Translations under genes and position numbers: made by a program
From: Spirochaetota bacterium
GTDB lineage: Bacteria > Spirochaetota > UBA4802 > JAKQUI01
Reading direction: 5' to 3'
Assembly (NCBI GenBank): GCA_029562645.1
Contig: JAKQUI010000005.1
Span: 257,961-321,960 of the forward strand
DNA length: 64,000 nucleotides
Shown: one piece after another, positions 1 to 9,777 of the stretch
Position numbering within the stretch: the first letter of the stretch is position 1
Layout: each line of letters begins with the position of its first letter
The notes under the pieces: model-generated
Seen by the model: the letters and a program-made list of their open reading frames with translations, nothing else
Database searches by the model: none
Told to the model about the DNA's origin: nothing

Positions 1-1
1 C

Positions 2-841
2 CGCACTTGCGTGAAGGGTTGTCCGCAGCAGGCGCTCTCCGACGATGCCGGCGTGATCGCGCTCGACCGCGCCGCATGCACGCTCTGCGGCATCTGCGTG
101 GACGAGTGCCCGGCGCTCGCGATGGAGCTCTTGGGAACCGAGTGGGGCGTCGATGAACTGGCCGACGAGGTGGAAAAGGACCGCTCGTACTTCGAGAGCT
201 CCGGCGGCGGCGTGACGATATCCGGGGGCGAGCCCTGCATGCAGCCGGAGTTTACCGCGGCGTTCTTGCGCGAATGCACCCGCCGCGGACTGCACACCGC
301 GCTCGATACCTGCGGTCTCTGCCGAAAGGAAGCGTTCGACGCGATTTTGCCGCATGCGGACCTGGTGCTCTACGACATCAAGGAGATCGATCCGGTGTTG
401 CACAAGAGATTCACCGGCAGCGGCAACGAGAGGATGCTCGAGAACCTGAAGCACGTCCGTGACACGATCGCGAAAACGGGATCGAAGACGAAACTGTGGA
501 TACGCACGCCCATCATCCCGAACGCGACCGCGCGTGACGAGAACATCGCAGGAATCGGCGCCTACATCGCGGAGAACATCGCAGGCGCGGTGGAGCGCTG
601 GGAACTGTGCGCCTTCAATAATCTCTGCCGCGACAAGTATCGGCGTCTCGATCTCGAGTGGGACTTTGGGGCTGAGGCGCTCCTCGGCAGGGAGACGATG
701 GAGCATCTTGCGAACGTGGCGCGCCATTCCGGCGTCGATCCCGTGATCGTGCACTGGAGCGGTGCGACGAAGTTCATAAGCGATGATGAGCAGGCGGACA
801 ATGACGCGAAGGCGCACATGCGGCTAGTGAAGGGATGCTGA
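2..841 (+). CDS. Glycyl-radical-enzyme activating protein (PflA-type radical SAM), 5' end cut by window
   Basis: The frame is open from the first bases of the window, so the gene starts upstream and the radical SAM CxxxCxxC cluster is not visible. What remains is a bacterial ferredoxin insert: the tail of one 4Fe-4S motif (CVKGCP) and a complete CTLCGICVDECP. The radical SAM glycine motif SGGEP follows, and then a barrel ending in VIVHWSG. A ferredoxin insert between the SAM cluster and the barrel is the layout of activases that install the glycyl radical on pyruvate formate-lyase-like enzymes. The partner enzyme is not in the window, so the substrate is unknown. The protein acts in the cytoplasm under anaerobic conditions. 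A GTG at position 11 could be called as a start, but it falls inside the ferredoxin motif and is not credible. Confidence 0.88.
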   Translation, partial: RTCVKGCPQQALSDDAGVIALDRAACTLCGICVDECPALAMELLGTEWGVDELADEVEKDRSYFESSGGGVTISGGEPCMQPEFTAAFLRECTRRGLHTALDTCGLCRKEAFDAILPHADLVLYDIKEIDPVLHKRFTGSGNERMLENLKHVRDTIAKTGSKTKLWIRTPIIPNATARDENIAGIGAYIAENIAGAVERWELCAFNNLCRDKYRRLDLEWDFGAEALLGRETMEHLANVARHSGVDPVIVHWSGATKFISDDEQADNDAKAHMRLVKGC

Positions 842-844
842 AAA

Positions 845-952
845 CCTCATCCCCCCAACCCCCTTCTCCCATAGGAGAAGGGGGAGAGGCAATAGTTGAC
901 TATTGCAGAGCCCTCTCCTTGCGGGAGAGGGCGCGCCGGAGGCGGGGTGAGG
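845..952. repeat. Composite palindromic intergenic repeat (REP/MITE-like)
   Basis: About 108 bp fills the space between two genes. Outer arms CCTCATCCC (845-853) and GGGGTGAGG (944-952) are inverted with one mismatch. Inside are three hairpins: CCCCTTCTCC/GGAGAAGGGG around 861-884, CAATAGT/ACTATTG around 890-905, and CCCTCTCC/GGGAGAGGG around 911-931. The nested symmetry is typical of dispersed non-coding repeats. No second copy was noticed in this window. Confidence 0.7.
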
Positions 953-976
953 TAACATCAACCATGAGAGGAAACC

Positions 977-1822
977 ATGAAAAAACTTAACGTATTCGAT
1001 CCGAACGACCTCAAGGAATTCGAGCCCGACGCCAAGGTGGGACTCATCGCCACGGTGAGCGAAGGCGAACTGCCGCACATAACGTTGATCACGGCGCTGC
1101 AGGCGCGCTCCACCACGGAGCTCATCTGGGGCCAGTTCTCCGAGGGGATGAGTAAGCGGAACGTACGGAAGAATCCGCGCGTGGGCTTTCTTATCATGAG
1201 TTTATCAAAGGAGCTCTGGCGCGGGAAGGCGGTCTGGAAGAAGGCGCTGAACGAGGGCGACGAGTACATCATGTTCAACAAGAAGCCCATGTGGCGGTAC
1301 AACTCGTACTTCGGCCTCCACACGGTGCACTACATGGACCTGGTAGAGACGACCGGACGCGAGAAGCTCCCGATGGGCGGCATCGTCCGCGGCGCGCTCA
1401 TGACGAAATGCGCGAAGGCCGGCGCGTCATCCGGGGAACAGGCGCGCATCCTCAAGCCGTTCGCCGAGGATCTTTTCAATGATATCGGCGCGCTCAAGTT
1501 CATATCGTACATCGGCTCGGACGGCTATCCCGTCATCATCCCGGCGATCCAGTGCCAGGCGGCCGACAGCCGGCGGCTCGCCTTCGCCCCCACGGCCTAC
1601 CGGGAAGAACTGGCGGCCATTCCCGCCGGAACGACGGTCGCGGTGTTCGGTCTTTCGCTCACCATGGAGGACGTGCTTGTGCGCGGCACCTTCCGCGGCT
1701 TCTCGCGGCACCGCGGCGTGAAACTGGGCACGGTGGACATCGACTGGGTGTACAACTCCATGCCGCCCAAGCAGGGGCAGATCTATCCGGAGATCGAGAT
1801 GCGGCCGGTGGTGAATTTCTAG
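977..1822 (+). CDS. Pyridoxamine 5'-phosphate oxidase-like flavin-binding split-barrel protein
   Basis: The 281-aa product has an N-terminal half (residues about 20-110) with the pattern of an FMN-binding split barrel: a strand run VGLIATVSEGELPHITLI, then a TTELIWGQFSEGM segment and an NPRVGFLIM strand. The C-terminal half (about 160-275) looks like a second, weaker barrel-like region. Proteins of this kind bind FMN, F420 or haem and often act as reductases, but nothing here fixes the cofactor or substrate. The start is supported by GAGAGGAAACC just upstream. It follows the glycyl-radical activase in the same direction, but the palindromic repeat lies between them, so co-transcription is uncertain. 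No signal peptide is seen. Confidence 0.65.
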   Translation: MKKLNVFDPNDLKEFEPDAKVGLIATVSEGELPHITLITALQARSTTELIWGQFSEGMSKRNVRKNPRVGFLIMSLSKELWRGKAVWKKALNEGDEYIMFNKKPMWRYNSYFGLHTVHYMDLVETTGREKLPMGGIVRGALMTKCAKAGASSGEQARILKPFAEDLFNDIGALKFISYIGSDGYPVIIPAIQCQAADSRRLAFAPTAYREELAAIPAGTTVAVFGLSLTMEDVLVRGTFRGFSRHRGVKLGTVDIDWVYNSMPPKQGQIYPEIEMRPVVNF

Positions 1823-2276
1823 GGCCGTGTGTACTCCCGAATCCTTTCCTCTTTGAGAGATTTTTCACCTTGGCGCGTGAAGGGGGAAGTTCGATGACCG
1901 ATGTTTCTGATGCGTGGGCGTGTGCGACATCGGAGAGAACGATAATTACCATACGTGGATAGTGTTTTTCTTGTTCATGAGCAGTATGCCTGCTCGGGTG
2001 CACCGCCGCCCCGTGGGCGACTGCGCGGCGCTCTATGTCCGCGGTCGTGCGTACAATCGGATCCTCGCTATTATTGTCCGGCATGGCCTACTCCATTCTT
2101 TGTTTCGATTTGAACGAGACCACCTCAGAGTACTCATAACGCGTCGCGACCATCAGAACATTTACAACGCTCTCGAGTATTAAAAAACCGTTTGGAGACC
2201 TGCGACAGCGAGTTCGTCTTGGCCGTGTCAGCAGGCATACATGAGGACGGTCCCATTGCCTGTATTTCGTGTCTTA
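1823..2276. other. 454-bp intergenic stretch with no supported gene
   Basis: Only short open frames without recognisable sequence or ribosome-binding sites are present, including one of 89 codons starting at 1914. No clear terminator or strong promoter was seen. It separates a plus-strand gene from the end of a minus-strand gene, so it may hold only the 3' flanks of both. Confidence 0.4.
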
Positions 2277-2936
2277 TTAGTGTTTGATGATATACGCGAC
2301 ACTCACATTCACGGGACGCGTCTCGGTGCCGCCAAAGGCGACCGTCGAATGCTGCGTCGAATCGATACCCTGCCATGGCGGTGTTGCATGGGTTCCTGAG
2401 GGCGCGGTGGCTCCGTTGGAATACGGCAGCAGGTGTTGATGGGACTTGATCAGATCGGACTGAGCGGCTCCCATCTGTCGCGTCGCGTAATCGGGATCGG
2501 TGGTTCCCGAGCTTTTCCCGAAATGGTGCCCGCGCAAGAACATGCCCCGGTAATCCGGGAGATTGAATGTCGTCGAGCCGTCACCGCTGCCGTACATGGT
2601 CCCAATCGCGGCAAAGAGATCGGCATAGGTTGTCCGGCTGACGGCGGACCCGTTGCAGACGAGATACCCGGCGGGAACGGTCGAACCGGCATAGGCCATG
2701 ACGGTGCCGGCAGGAATGAGCGTGTTTATCGCGTCGAATGCGGCGTCAAAGTTTTCGTTTACATCGGAAGAGGATATGATGGCGCCGGGGAGAAAGGTGT
2801 GGGGCTTCGTCGCCGCATGGATCAACACTGACGTGCTTGCGGCACAGAGTGCAATCGCCCATACTATTCGACGTACGGTAAATAGCTTTTTCAAACGATG
2901 AAATATTTTCTCGTCGATATTGATAATTATTTGCAT
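2277..2936 (-). CDS. Secreted phage tail-collar domain protein
   Basis: The 219-aa protein starts after an AAGGATACCGCC ribosome-binding site. A basic stretch and hydrophobic segment (residues about 17-42, ending ALCAASTSVLIHA) looks like a signal peptide or N-terminal anchor. Residues about 74-150 match the tail-collar domain seen in phage tail fibres and microcystin-dependent (MdpB-like) proteins: GTVMAYAGSTVPAGYLVCNG, then FAAIGTMYGSGDGSTTFNLPDYRGMFLRG. The end, ETRPVNVSVAYIIK, is the usual collar-domain terminus. No other phage genes are nearby, so this is probably a domesticated surface protein. Its function is unknown. Confidence 0.75.
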   Translation of the reverse strand: MQIIINIDEKIFHRLKKLFTVRRIVWAIALCAASTSVLIHAATKPHTFLPGAIISSSDVNENFDAAFDAINTLIPAGTVMAYAGSTVPAGYLVCNGSAVSRTTYADLFAAIGTMYGSGDGSTTFNLPDYRGMFLRGHHFGKSSGTTDPDYATRQMGAAQSDLIKSHQHLLPYSNGATAPSGTHATPPWQGIDSTQHSTVAFGGTETRPVNVSVAYIIKH

Positions 2937-3223
2937 GGCGGTATCCTTGTGTGATTAAACTCGCGAACCCATCGAGCATCGCATTATTGCCTTTCATGTC
3001 CTCGATGTCCGGTGCTTTAAACGCTATGGTGCATGATTTACGTTGCCTGTAAACCATGAAATTCCAGTCCGGCATTTGAATTTATTTCGGCAGGGGGAGT
3101 GTCGCCTGATCGGAAAAACGCTGACGGTTTCATTGACAGGACGTTGGTCTTATTGTATTCGAATCCATCGCGCACTACGCGCATAATCAATCGGGACAAT
3201 CACGGTCGTCAAAGGGTGAGACC

Positions 3224-3526
3224 ATGGACTGCGACGTCTGCGGCAGGGACATCGACCACAACTACAACCGGGCCAAGATCACGGGGCGCTACTCGCCCGT
3301 GGCGAAGCTGTGCTTCCTCCACGCGGAGGCCGCCGTACAAGTCGCGGATAACGGCACCGTGAACTGGCTGGCCATGGTGCACGCCACCGTCCGCCTGCGC
3401 CAGGAGGAGCCGAACCTTTTCGAGGAGCCGGACCGCTATGCCGAGTGGGACCCGCTGCCGCGCCTCGTGGCGCTGTACCGGGCCGCCCTGGCGGAGTACC
3501 CGAAGGACCTTCCCCCGCCCACATGA
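3224..3526 (+). CDS. Small hypothetical protein with N-terminal CxxC
   Basis: The 100-aa product follows a GGGTGAGACC ribosome-binding region. It opens with MDCDVCGRDI, a CxxC pair that could be half of a zinc site, and a further Cys-His pair (LCFLHAE) lies at about residue 30. The rest is acidic and helical, with a Pro-rich tail. I do not recognise the family. Codon usage is GC-rich like the neighbours, so it is probably a real gene. It stands alone between two minus-strand genes. Confidence 0.5.
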   Translation: MDCDVCGRDIDHNYNRAKITGRYSPVAKLCFLHAEAAVQVADNGTVNWLAMVHATVRLRQEEPNLFEEPDRYAEWDPLPRLVALYRAALAEYPKDLPPPT

Positions 3527-3701
3527 GGCGGGCGCGCCGAATGCAGTTCAGCGATTGACGCCCACGCCCTCACCCCGGCAGATTCGACATGACGAGGATA
3601 TTCGTCTCCCGGGCCTCGCTGACCGGTGCGGCGACCATCGAAATGGGCACCGTTACACCTCGCGAGCGTTTCGCTCATGCGGTCTCCTAGGCGTTCGTGG
3701 T

Positions 3702-6368
3702 TCACTTCGCATCGTCGCCGCTTTTAGTGAAGGCGCTGATGTTCTCGGCCAACTCGTCGGCGCTCATGTCGATGATGCGCGAGTAGCCCTTCACCATGTC
3801 CGCGCGTTCGAGCGTCCGCTGGGAGATCTCGCTGATGGAGCCGATCGCGCGCGTGAGCTCGTCGATCACGTTCTTCTGGTCCTGCGAGAAGGAAAAGATG
3901 TTCCGGGAGATGTCGCTCAAGTGATTGATCTTTCGCTGTATCTCGGTGTTCATCGATCCCAGGCCGTCGGTGAAGCTGATCGTCTCGGCGAGGACGGCGC
4001 GCGTCTCGGCGATCTTCGCTTGCACGTTCCTGAAGATGTCCGAGGTGCCGCCGATAAAGCTGATCTCGTTCGAGATGCGGTTCGTCTGCTCGATGATGGT
4101 GCCCTGAATGCCCTTGACGAGTTCCGTGGTCTGGTCGGCAAGCTTGTTCACCTCGTCGGCCACCACGGAAAAGCCGCGTCCCGCCTCGCCCGCGCGCGCC
4201 GCCTCGATCGCGGCGTTCAGCGCAAGCAGATTGATCTTGTCGGCGACCTCGTTGATCGAGTTGACGGTCTCCTCGATGCCCCGCAGGTACGAGGCCATGC
4301 CCTCGATGGCCGCGACTGATTTCTTCATCGTCTGTTCGCCCGCCTCGACCTGCGCGACGGCGTCGTTGATGCTCGTCGTGAGCTTTGAGATGCGCCCCGA
4401 GAGCTGGCCGCTGTTCGCGTTGATCCGCTCGATGTCGCTTTTGACGTGGTCCGAGCTTTCCAGCTGGGCGCGTATCTCGTTCAGGTTCGACTCGAACGAG
4501 GCGGACATCTCCTCGTAGGCGGCGGCCGTCTCCTCGACGATCGCGGCGAGCTCCCGGGCGATGTCCGAGAGGTGCGTCGACGCCGTATTGAGGTCGGTGC
4601 TCACCTTCTTGACCTCGTGCGAGTTGGTGGTCACCGTGCCCACCACGCTGCGGATCGACCCCACCATTGTGTTGAACTTGTGCGACACGTAGCCGATCTC
4701 GTCCTCGGACTGCACCGGGACGCTCACGTCGAGCTCGCCCCGATCGACCGCCTTGACGCCGCGTGAAAACGCCCGGATGGCGTTCATGAGGGTTTTCGAG
4801 AAATAGAACTGGAAGCCGAAGCGGATCACGAGTATCACCGCGGCGAGCATGATGATCAGCTTGAGCGACGAGGGATGGAAATAGTGCCGGAAGGCCCGAT
4901 ACGAAAAGCCAGCCTCGTACACCCGATCCGACGCGGGATCGACACGCAGGTACGACACGAAATGCGCGCGGCCGTCCGTCCCGATGCGGTAGTTCCGCGC
5001 GCCGGCCTCGTTCACGGGCGCGAGATACCGAAGCATCTCGGCCTTGAGCTCCTTTCCATCGAGGCGCGTCTCGGCAAGCGCGCGGGTGAGCGCGTCGGCG
5101 AAGGGGGCGAAATCGCCCTTCTGTCCGGCGAGGAATCTGGCGAGCGCCTGACGAAAACCGGCGTCCGGAAGCTGCGAGATCTTGTTGGAGCGATAATAGA
5201 CGGTCCGTCTGATCCCCAGGAGGTGCGCGGAGATTTGATCGCCGGTGTAATCTACGCCGGATTGTCGACCCGCGCCGAGGCCGATGATGGCGCGGCGGTA
5301 TCCGTCAAAATAGCGATGGCTCGATTCCAAGAGCGCCGCCGTCCGCGCCCCGCCGTCACCGCCGGGGAGGGACCGGATCGACTCGAAGAGCGCCGTGTTC
5401 TGAAAATGGATCCGAAGCGCCTGCGGGTCGATCGCCCCCCGGTCCCCGTCGCGAATGCCGAGTGCATCGCTCTTCGGATCGTACCAGGCGAGATATCGGA
5501 GCTCGGGCGACGGCGTTCCGGCAATCGCCAGGGACAGGTCCTTTCGGCGCAGGTCGTCGTGCGAGCGCTCGAGGTCCTGCAGCGAGAAGTAGGCGATGAA
5601 CTGGAACAGGACGAAGAAGGTGACCATGCTCACGCCGATGAGCTTCCCCATGATGCTGATCCGGTCCCGCGAAACGCCGACGAAGATGATACCGACAAGG
5701 TAGAAGCCGAGAATATTGAACAGGTCCCAGGACACCTGAAAGGTCTCCCGGTCAACCGCGCCGTCGCGGCTGAGGGTGTTGATGACGGAGGGGACGACGG
5801 TCGTGAGCAGATAGCACACGAGGAGGATGAGGAAAATCGCGCGCTCCCCCTTCGGGGCCCGGATCATCCGAAAAACAGACAGAACGATGTTGATGACGAT
5901 GAAACCGACAATGAACAGGGAGACGACCTTGCTGATGCGCTCCGCGTCGAAGTCCCAGTAATGCCCGTCGAAGCGGTACACCGTTCCGGCCTTCAGGGTC
6001 ATGATGAAGAAGACCAGCGATACGACGATCGCCACGGCGTATTGCGTGATGATGAAGATCCTCCCCGCCTTCTCGTGGCGGTTGTCGGGGAAGTTGATGA
6101 TCATCACATTGAAATGGGCCTCCGCCAGGAGGATCACGCCGACGGTGAGCCAGCGATGGAAGGCCGCCGCGGGGTGATAGGCGGATGCCGCGATGAAGTA
6201 TCCCAGGTTGAAGAGGAACATGAACAGGAACATCATCCCCAGATGGAAGGTCGCCTTGGACTTGCCGGGAATGGTCAGCACGAAAAACGCCAGGGAAAGA
6301 TGGAACAGCGCAGGGATGATGGATCCCACGGAAAAGAAATTCAGATACAGCATGCCGGACGAGTCCAT
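3702..6368 (-). CDS. Methyl-accepting chemotaxis protein with N-terminal 7TM region
   Basis: The 888-aa chemoreceptor has an unusual input half. Residues about 8-245 hold some seven hydrophobic helices, resembling the 7TM regions found on some sensor kinases. A further helix at about 255-275 leads to an extracytoplasmic domain (about 280-510), another transmembrane helix and a HAMP linker ([21 protein letters not shown]). The signalling domain carries the invariant hairpin [28 protein letters not shown] in two parts around residues 690-720. It would relay signals to CheA/CheW, which are not in this window. The start is supported by AAGGGAGTTTTGCC. Ligand unknown. No neighbouring chemotaxis genes are seen. 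Confidence 0.9.
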   Translation of the reverse strand: MDSSGMLYLNFFSVGSIIPALFHLSLAFFVLTIPGKSKATFHLGMMFLFMFLFNLGYFIAASAYHPAAAFHRWLTVGVILLAEAHFNVMIINFPDNRHEKAGRIFIITQYAVAIVVSLVFFIMTLKAGTVYRFDGHYWDFDAERISKVVSLFIVGFIVINIVLSVFRMIRAPKGERAIFLILLVCYLLTTVVPSVINTLSRDGAVDRETFQVSWDLFNILGFYLVGIIFVGVSRDRISIMGKLIGVSMVTFFVLFQFIAYFSLQDLERSHDDLRRKDLSLAIAGTPSPELRYLAWYDPKSDALGIRDGDRGAIDPQALRIHFQNTALFESIRSLPGGDGGARTAALLESSHRYFDGYRRAIIGLGAGRQSGVDYTGDQISAHLLGIRRTVYYRSNKISQLPDAGFRQALARFLAGQKGDFAPFADALTRALAETRLDGKELKAEMLRYLAPVNEAGARNYRIGTDGRAHFVSYLRVDPASDRVYEAGFSYRAFRHYFHPSSLKLIIMLAAVILVIRFGFQFYFSKTLMNAIRAFSRGVKAVDRGELDVSVPVQSEDEIGYVSHKFNTMVGSIRSVVGTVTTNSHEVKKVSTDLNTASTHLSDIARELAAIVEETAAAYEEMSASFESNLNEIRAQLESSDHVKSDIERINANSGQLSGRISKLTTSINDAVAQVEAGEQTMKKSVAAIEGMASYLRGIEETVNSINEVADKINLLALNAAIEAARAGEAGRGFSVVADEVNKLADQTTELVKGIQGTIIEQTNRISNEISFIGGTSDIFRNVQAKIAETRAVLAETISFTDGLGSMNTEIQRKINHLSDISRNIFSFSQDQKNVIDELTRAIGSISEISQRTLERADMVKGYSRIIDMSADELAENISAFTKSGDDAK

Positions 6369-6663
6369 GGCAAAACTCCCTTATGAAAGGATAATCAGAC
6401 CTCAATGGACACCGTGGCTAACCAGCGGAAAAACGCTTCGCTTCTCGCAAAAAAGCGATGTGTGTGAATGTATATATGTTGATTGCGGCCGATACGCGCC
6501 GCCCGTCGAACAACGTCACCCGCATCCATCTCCCAATTTCATTGGCCATTATTCAACAATTTTTTCGTGGTGCGCCCGGTGATCGTCCGGACGAGCGATA
6601 GGCGATAGCGTGCACCCTCCCTTCGTGGTGAACGCATTGTACGGTGGGGTTGGTGCCGGCGAT

Positions 6664-7075
6664 TAAATGATCTGCTGGTGCATCTCTTCCATATTCTTCC
6701 AGCTTACAACATGCGCCTGTCCCCGGAGTCCGGAGGTATCGCCGCCGTACACCAAAAAGCAGTTGTCCCGGGAGATCCCCGCATACTTTTGAAACCGAGA
6801 CAGATTGTTGAAGGAATCGGGATTTGCGGTCGAGCCCGACTTGCTTTCCACGGCATATAGCGATCCGCCCCGTTCAACGAGCGGATCGATTTCATTGCCG
6901 GTGTTATCGCGCTAGAAATAGCAGAACGGGTGACACCAGCTGTGGAACGAATGCTTGATGTATTCGGAGATGATGGAATTCTCAAAGATCTTACCGCGGA
7001 GATGGATAAGGGCGAGCACCCCGGGTGCGCGAATGCCCAGTAACGCCGCGGCAAGGCCGGTGTCGTAAAATTACA
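6664..7075 (-). pseudogene. Decayed C-terminus of a DUF4143-type AAA ATPase
   Basis: Reading the minus strand from about 7075 gives a DUF4143-like C-terminus in one frame: FYDTGLAAALLGIRAPG, LRGKIFENSIISEYIKHSF, TGNEIDPLVERGGSLYAVES and SGSTANPDSFNNLSRFQKYA. The frame is broken by a TAA where a Tyr is expected before FYDTG, a TAG where a Trp is expected (CYF*RDNTGNE), and a further TAA upstream (NYN*RINKHPKL). The N-terminal ATPase half is missing or unrecognisable. Intact members are stand-alone ATPases with a nuclease-like C-terminus. This copy is dead by point nonsense mutations rather than insertion. Confidence 0.8.
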
Positions 7076-7296
7076 GTTTCGGATGTTTATTGATGCGTTA
7101 GTTGTAATTATTAGAGGCTCCCGTATGGGGATATGATTTCTGTTATGTGAAATTTATCATGTCACGTAATTACGCCCATTTATAGCATCACAACAGGCGT
7201 CATTGAAGAGATAAAGCGTGATGACGAGCCAAACACGAAGAAGCGTATTATCCATGGTAATCGGAAAGAATCAACCGGAAGATCATGAGTTGCCTC

Positions 7297-7767
7297 TCAC
7301 TCCGGCAGAATCAAGTCCTTCACCACTGACCGGCCCGACGGGCTCACGGCGATGCGGATTTTCGCGCCGCCCTTTCGCACGCGGCTGTCGAGCGAGGCCG
7401 CCTTCGCCTCGGGGATGTAGTAGCGCTCGATCCCCGCGACGAAACGCCCGTTGCGGCACTCGCCCCTGACGAAGGGATAGCATTCCGCGGGCGAGTCCGC
7501 GGCGCAATCGTCAATGAAGCGGTTTCCGTCCGTATCGAAGCAGATGCAGCCCGCGCGCGTGCGGGAGGACTCGCAGAGGCCCTCGATCCCGTACTCGACG
7601 CGATAGGTGAGGTAGTGCCCCGCCAGTAGGTCGCGGGGGTCATAGCCGGTGATGGGCAGCACGATCTCCGCGCCGCGATGATAGATGTGCGCCTTGTAGG
7701 CCGCAAGCGCGAGCAGGGCGGCGACGGGAACGGCCAGCGCGGCGTAGACGAACAGGCGTTTCTTCAT
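7297..7767 (-). CDS. GDYXXLXY-type exported protein
   Basis: The 156-aa product has one N-terminal membrane helix (residues about 5-24) followed by the PITGYDPRDLLAGHYLTYRV segment that defines the GDYXXLXY family, here with GHYLTY. Four to six cysteines (CESS, CICF, CAAD, CYPF, GEC) suggest disulfides outside the cytoplasm. Its ATG overlaps the TGA of the upstream DUF2157 gene (ATGA), the usual pairing for these two families, so the two proteins probably work together in the envelope. The biochemical role is not known. Confidence 0.75.
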   Translation of the reverse strand: MKKRLFVYAALAVPVAALLALAAYKAHIYHRGAEIVLPITGYDPRDLLAGHYLTYRVEYGIEGLCESSRTRAGCICFDTDGNRFIDDCAADSPAECYPFVRGECRNGRFVAGIERYYIPEAKAASLDSRVRKGGAKIRIAVSPSGRSVVKDLILPE

Positions 7768-8912
7768 TTGATCCGCTCCATGAGGGCGTACAGCGATTCG
7801 CGTTTTTTGATGTACAGCGCACTCAGCCCGATGATCGCGAGCCCCGAGACGATGAGGCCGAGACCCGTCATGGCCAGGTCGCTGAACACTTGGAAATACA
7901 CGACCAGGAAGCGGATGCCGATGCCGACGATGAGGGCGTTGAAGAGCTTGCGGTAATCGAGACGAAACAGAAAGAAGGCCGCGGCGAACCATGCGAGGAT
8001 AAACAGCGCGGCGTCGGTTACCTCGCGTACGTCCGGATTCACCTGGCGGAGGTTCGTGATCGCCAGGAGCGCATAGAGCGCGACGCCGGTCGCGAGGACG
8101 ATGATGCCGCGCCCGTACACCTTCCATGCGAGGGCGCAGGCCGCCGCGACGAGCGCGCCGTTCGCGACGAGCACTGTCGCGATCCAGGGACCCGGCGAAA
8201 ACGCGTCGCCGTAATCGCTGGGAACGGACAGGAAGATGGTTCCGACGAGCGCGCCCGCGAATGCCCAAACCGCGAGCGACCGCCCCAGTGTCGCGATATC
8301 TTCGTCGGACCGTCCCCGGAGGGCAAGAGCCGCGATCCCCAGCGCGGCGGGAAGGTGCGCCGAGAGGAGAACCACGGTGAAGGTGGAGCGCTCGCGGAGG
8401 GCCTCCGAGAGCGACTGGTCGATCTGCCCGTAGAGCGCGATGATCGCGATCGTCATCCAGAGGTGGACCGTCACCGTGCCGCGGCTCGCGAGCACGAGCG
8501 GGAGGGCGATCGCCGCCCAGACGGTGGCCGCCTCGTAGAATGCGCCGCCGGAATGAAAAACCTGCGAGATGAGTCCGATCGAGGCGCCTATCAACATAAA
8601 GAAAACGGAGCAGATGATTTCAAAGGCGATTGTCCGGGCCGATCCGTACGCGCGCGCCGCAGCAAGCGCACCGGCAATCAGGAGAATGAAGTTTGCGGCG
8701 AGTTTGACCCGGTCCGGGATCGCGTCCCAGTTGTACGCGATCAGGGAGATGACGCCAATGGCGATGATGATCGCGCCCAGGCCGATGACGGTGTAGGCGG
8801 CGACGTTTGTACGAACGGCCGAGCGCTCGAAGTCCAGGATGCGGTCGCGCTGCTCGGCGGTGAGCAGGCCCGCGTCGGCCCATGCCGCAAGTTTTCTCTC
8901 CCAGCGAATCAT
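7764..8912 (-). CDS. DUF2157 multi-spanning membrane protein
   Basis: The 382-aa product begins MIRWERKLAAWADAGLLTAEQRDRI, the soluble N-terminal DUF2157 helix pair. About ten to twelve hydrophobic helices follow, starting with TNVAAYTVIGLGAIIIAIG at about residue 40. I placed the start at 8912 because the DUF2157 signature begins exactly there; a longer reading frame upstream is low-complexity and overlaps the next gene. It is co-transcribed with the GDYXXLXY protein by a 4-base overlap. Integral inner-membrane protein; function unknown. Confidence 0.8.
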   Translation of the reverse strand: MIRWERKLAAWADAGLLTAEQRDRILDFERSAVRTNVAAYTVIGLGAIIIAIGVISLIAYNWDAIPDRVKLAANFILLIAGALAAARAYGSARTIAFEIICSVFFMLIGASIGLISQVFHSGGAFYEAATVWAAIALPLVLASRGTVTVHLWMTIAIIALYGQIDQSLSEALRERSTFTVVLLSAHLPAALGIAALALRGRSDEDIATLGRSLAVWAFAGALVGTIFLSVPSDYGDAFSPGPWIATVLVANGALVAAACALAWKVYGRGIIVLATGVALYALLAITNLRQVNPDVREVTDAALFILAWFAAAFFLFRLDYRKLFNALIVGIGIRFLVVYFQVFSDLAMTGLGLIVSGLAIIGLSALYIKKRESLYALMERIK

Positions 8913-9087
8913 ACCGGCACACTGTATGTATTTTAACGGATGTGCAACCATTAATTGCTCCAGTGCGAGGCGAAAGGCGCGATGGGACCTTTTCCGCTTG
9001 ACTCGCGATGCGGTCGCGGGTAGTCTTTCGCGTTCGCGCGCAACGAAGGCGCAGCGCGCCGTTATCGCCGGGGGTCGGAGGTCGATC

Positions 9088-9777
9088 ATGCAAAAATACG
9101 CGGTCATCGGGTTGGGGAATTTCGGGATCCATATCGCCAAGTCGCTCTCGGAGTACGGGAGCGAGGTCACGGGGATCGATATCAGCCAGGAACAGCTGCT
9201 TCGGGCGCGCAATTACCTGAAGAATGCGGTCAACGGCGACGCGACGGACAAGGCGTTTCTGCAGACGGTTGCGCTGGGTGAGATGGACGGCGTGATCGTG
9301 AGCGTCGGGGGCGACATGGGAGTGAACGTGCTCATCACCATACTCCTCAAGGAGCTGGGCATGAAGCGCCTGATCGCCTGCGCCTACTCGGAGCCGCACT
9401 GCGCGATCCTGGAGCACCTCGGCGTGAAGGACATCGTCTTCCCGCAGCGCGATTTCGCGGCCTGGTTCGGCAAGGCGCTCTCCATACGGAACGTGCTCGA
9501 CTACGTTCCGCTTGCGGGGGAGTATGTGGTGATGAACATCCAGCCGCCGCGCAGCTTCATCGGGAAAAACATACGCGATCTGCAGATCGGTGCGCGCTTC
9601 AAGTGCCAGATCCTGGGGATCAAGTACCTGCAGGGAAACGAGAACTGGAACGCCGACAGCCCCGAGTGGGAGAATATGAAAATCGCCCCCACCGCAGATG
9701 ATATCATCCCCGAGCGCTCGGTGCTTCTGTTTCTGGGAAGGAAGTCCGATTTGCTGCGCATCCAGCAGCAGGACTAA
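9088..9777 (+). CDS. KtrA/TrkA-type RCK potassium-channel regulatory protein
   Basis: The 229-aa protein has an N-terminal RCK Rossmann domain: YAVIGLGNFGIHIAKSL with the GxGxxG nucleotide motif, GIDI at the second strand end, and NGDATDKAFL. A C-terminal RCK_C-like segment follows (residues about 140-225). It gates potassium uptake by binding ATP/ADP or NAD(H) on a KtrB/TrkH channel, but no channel gene is adjacent. The start is the ATG after GGAGGTCGATC. Its TAA overlaps the stop of the convergent ankyrin gene by a few bases. Confidence 0.82.
   Translation: MQKYAVIGLGNFGIHIAKSLSEYGSEVTGIDISQEQLLRARNYLKNAVNGDATDKAFLQTVALGEMDGVIVSVGGDMGVNVLITILLKELGMKRLIACAYSEPHCAILEHLGVKDIVFPQRDFAAWFGKALSIRNVLDYVPLAGEYVVMNIQPPRSFIGKNIRDLQIGARFKCQILGIKYLQGNENWNADSPEWENMKIAPTADDIIPERSVLLFLGRKSDLLRIQQQD

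Noticed and set aside
1914-2183. 89-codon frame in the 1.8-2.3 kb gap
   Set aside because: No ribosome-binding site, no domain, and atypical composition; not supported as a gene.
4875-6386. 503-codon open frame opposite the 7TM chemoreceptor
   Set aside because: It is antisense to transmembrane and sensor parts of a good receptor and shows no domain.
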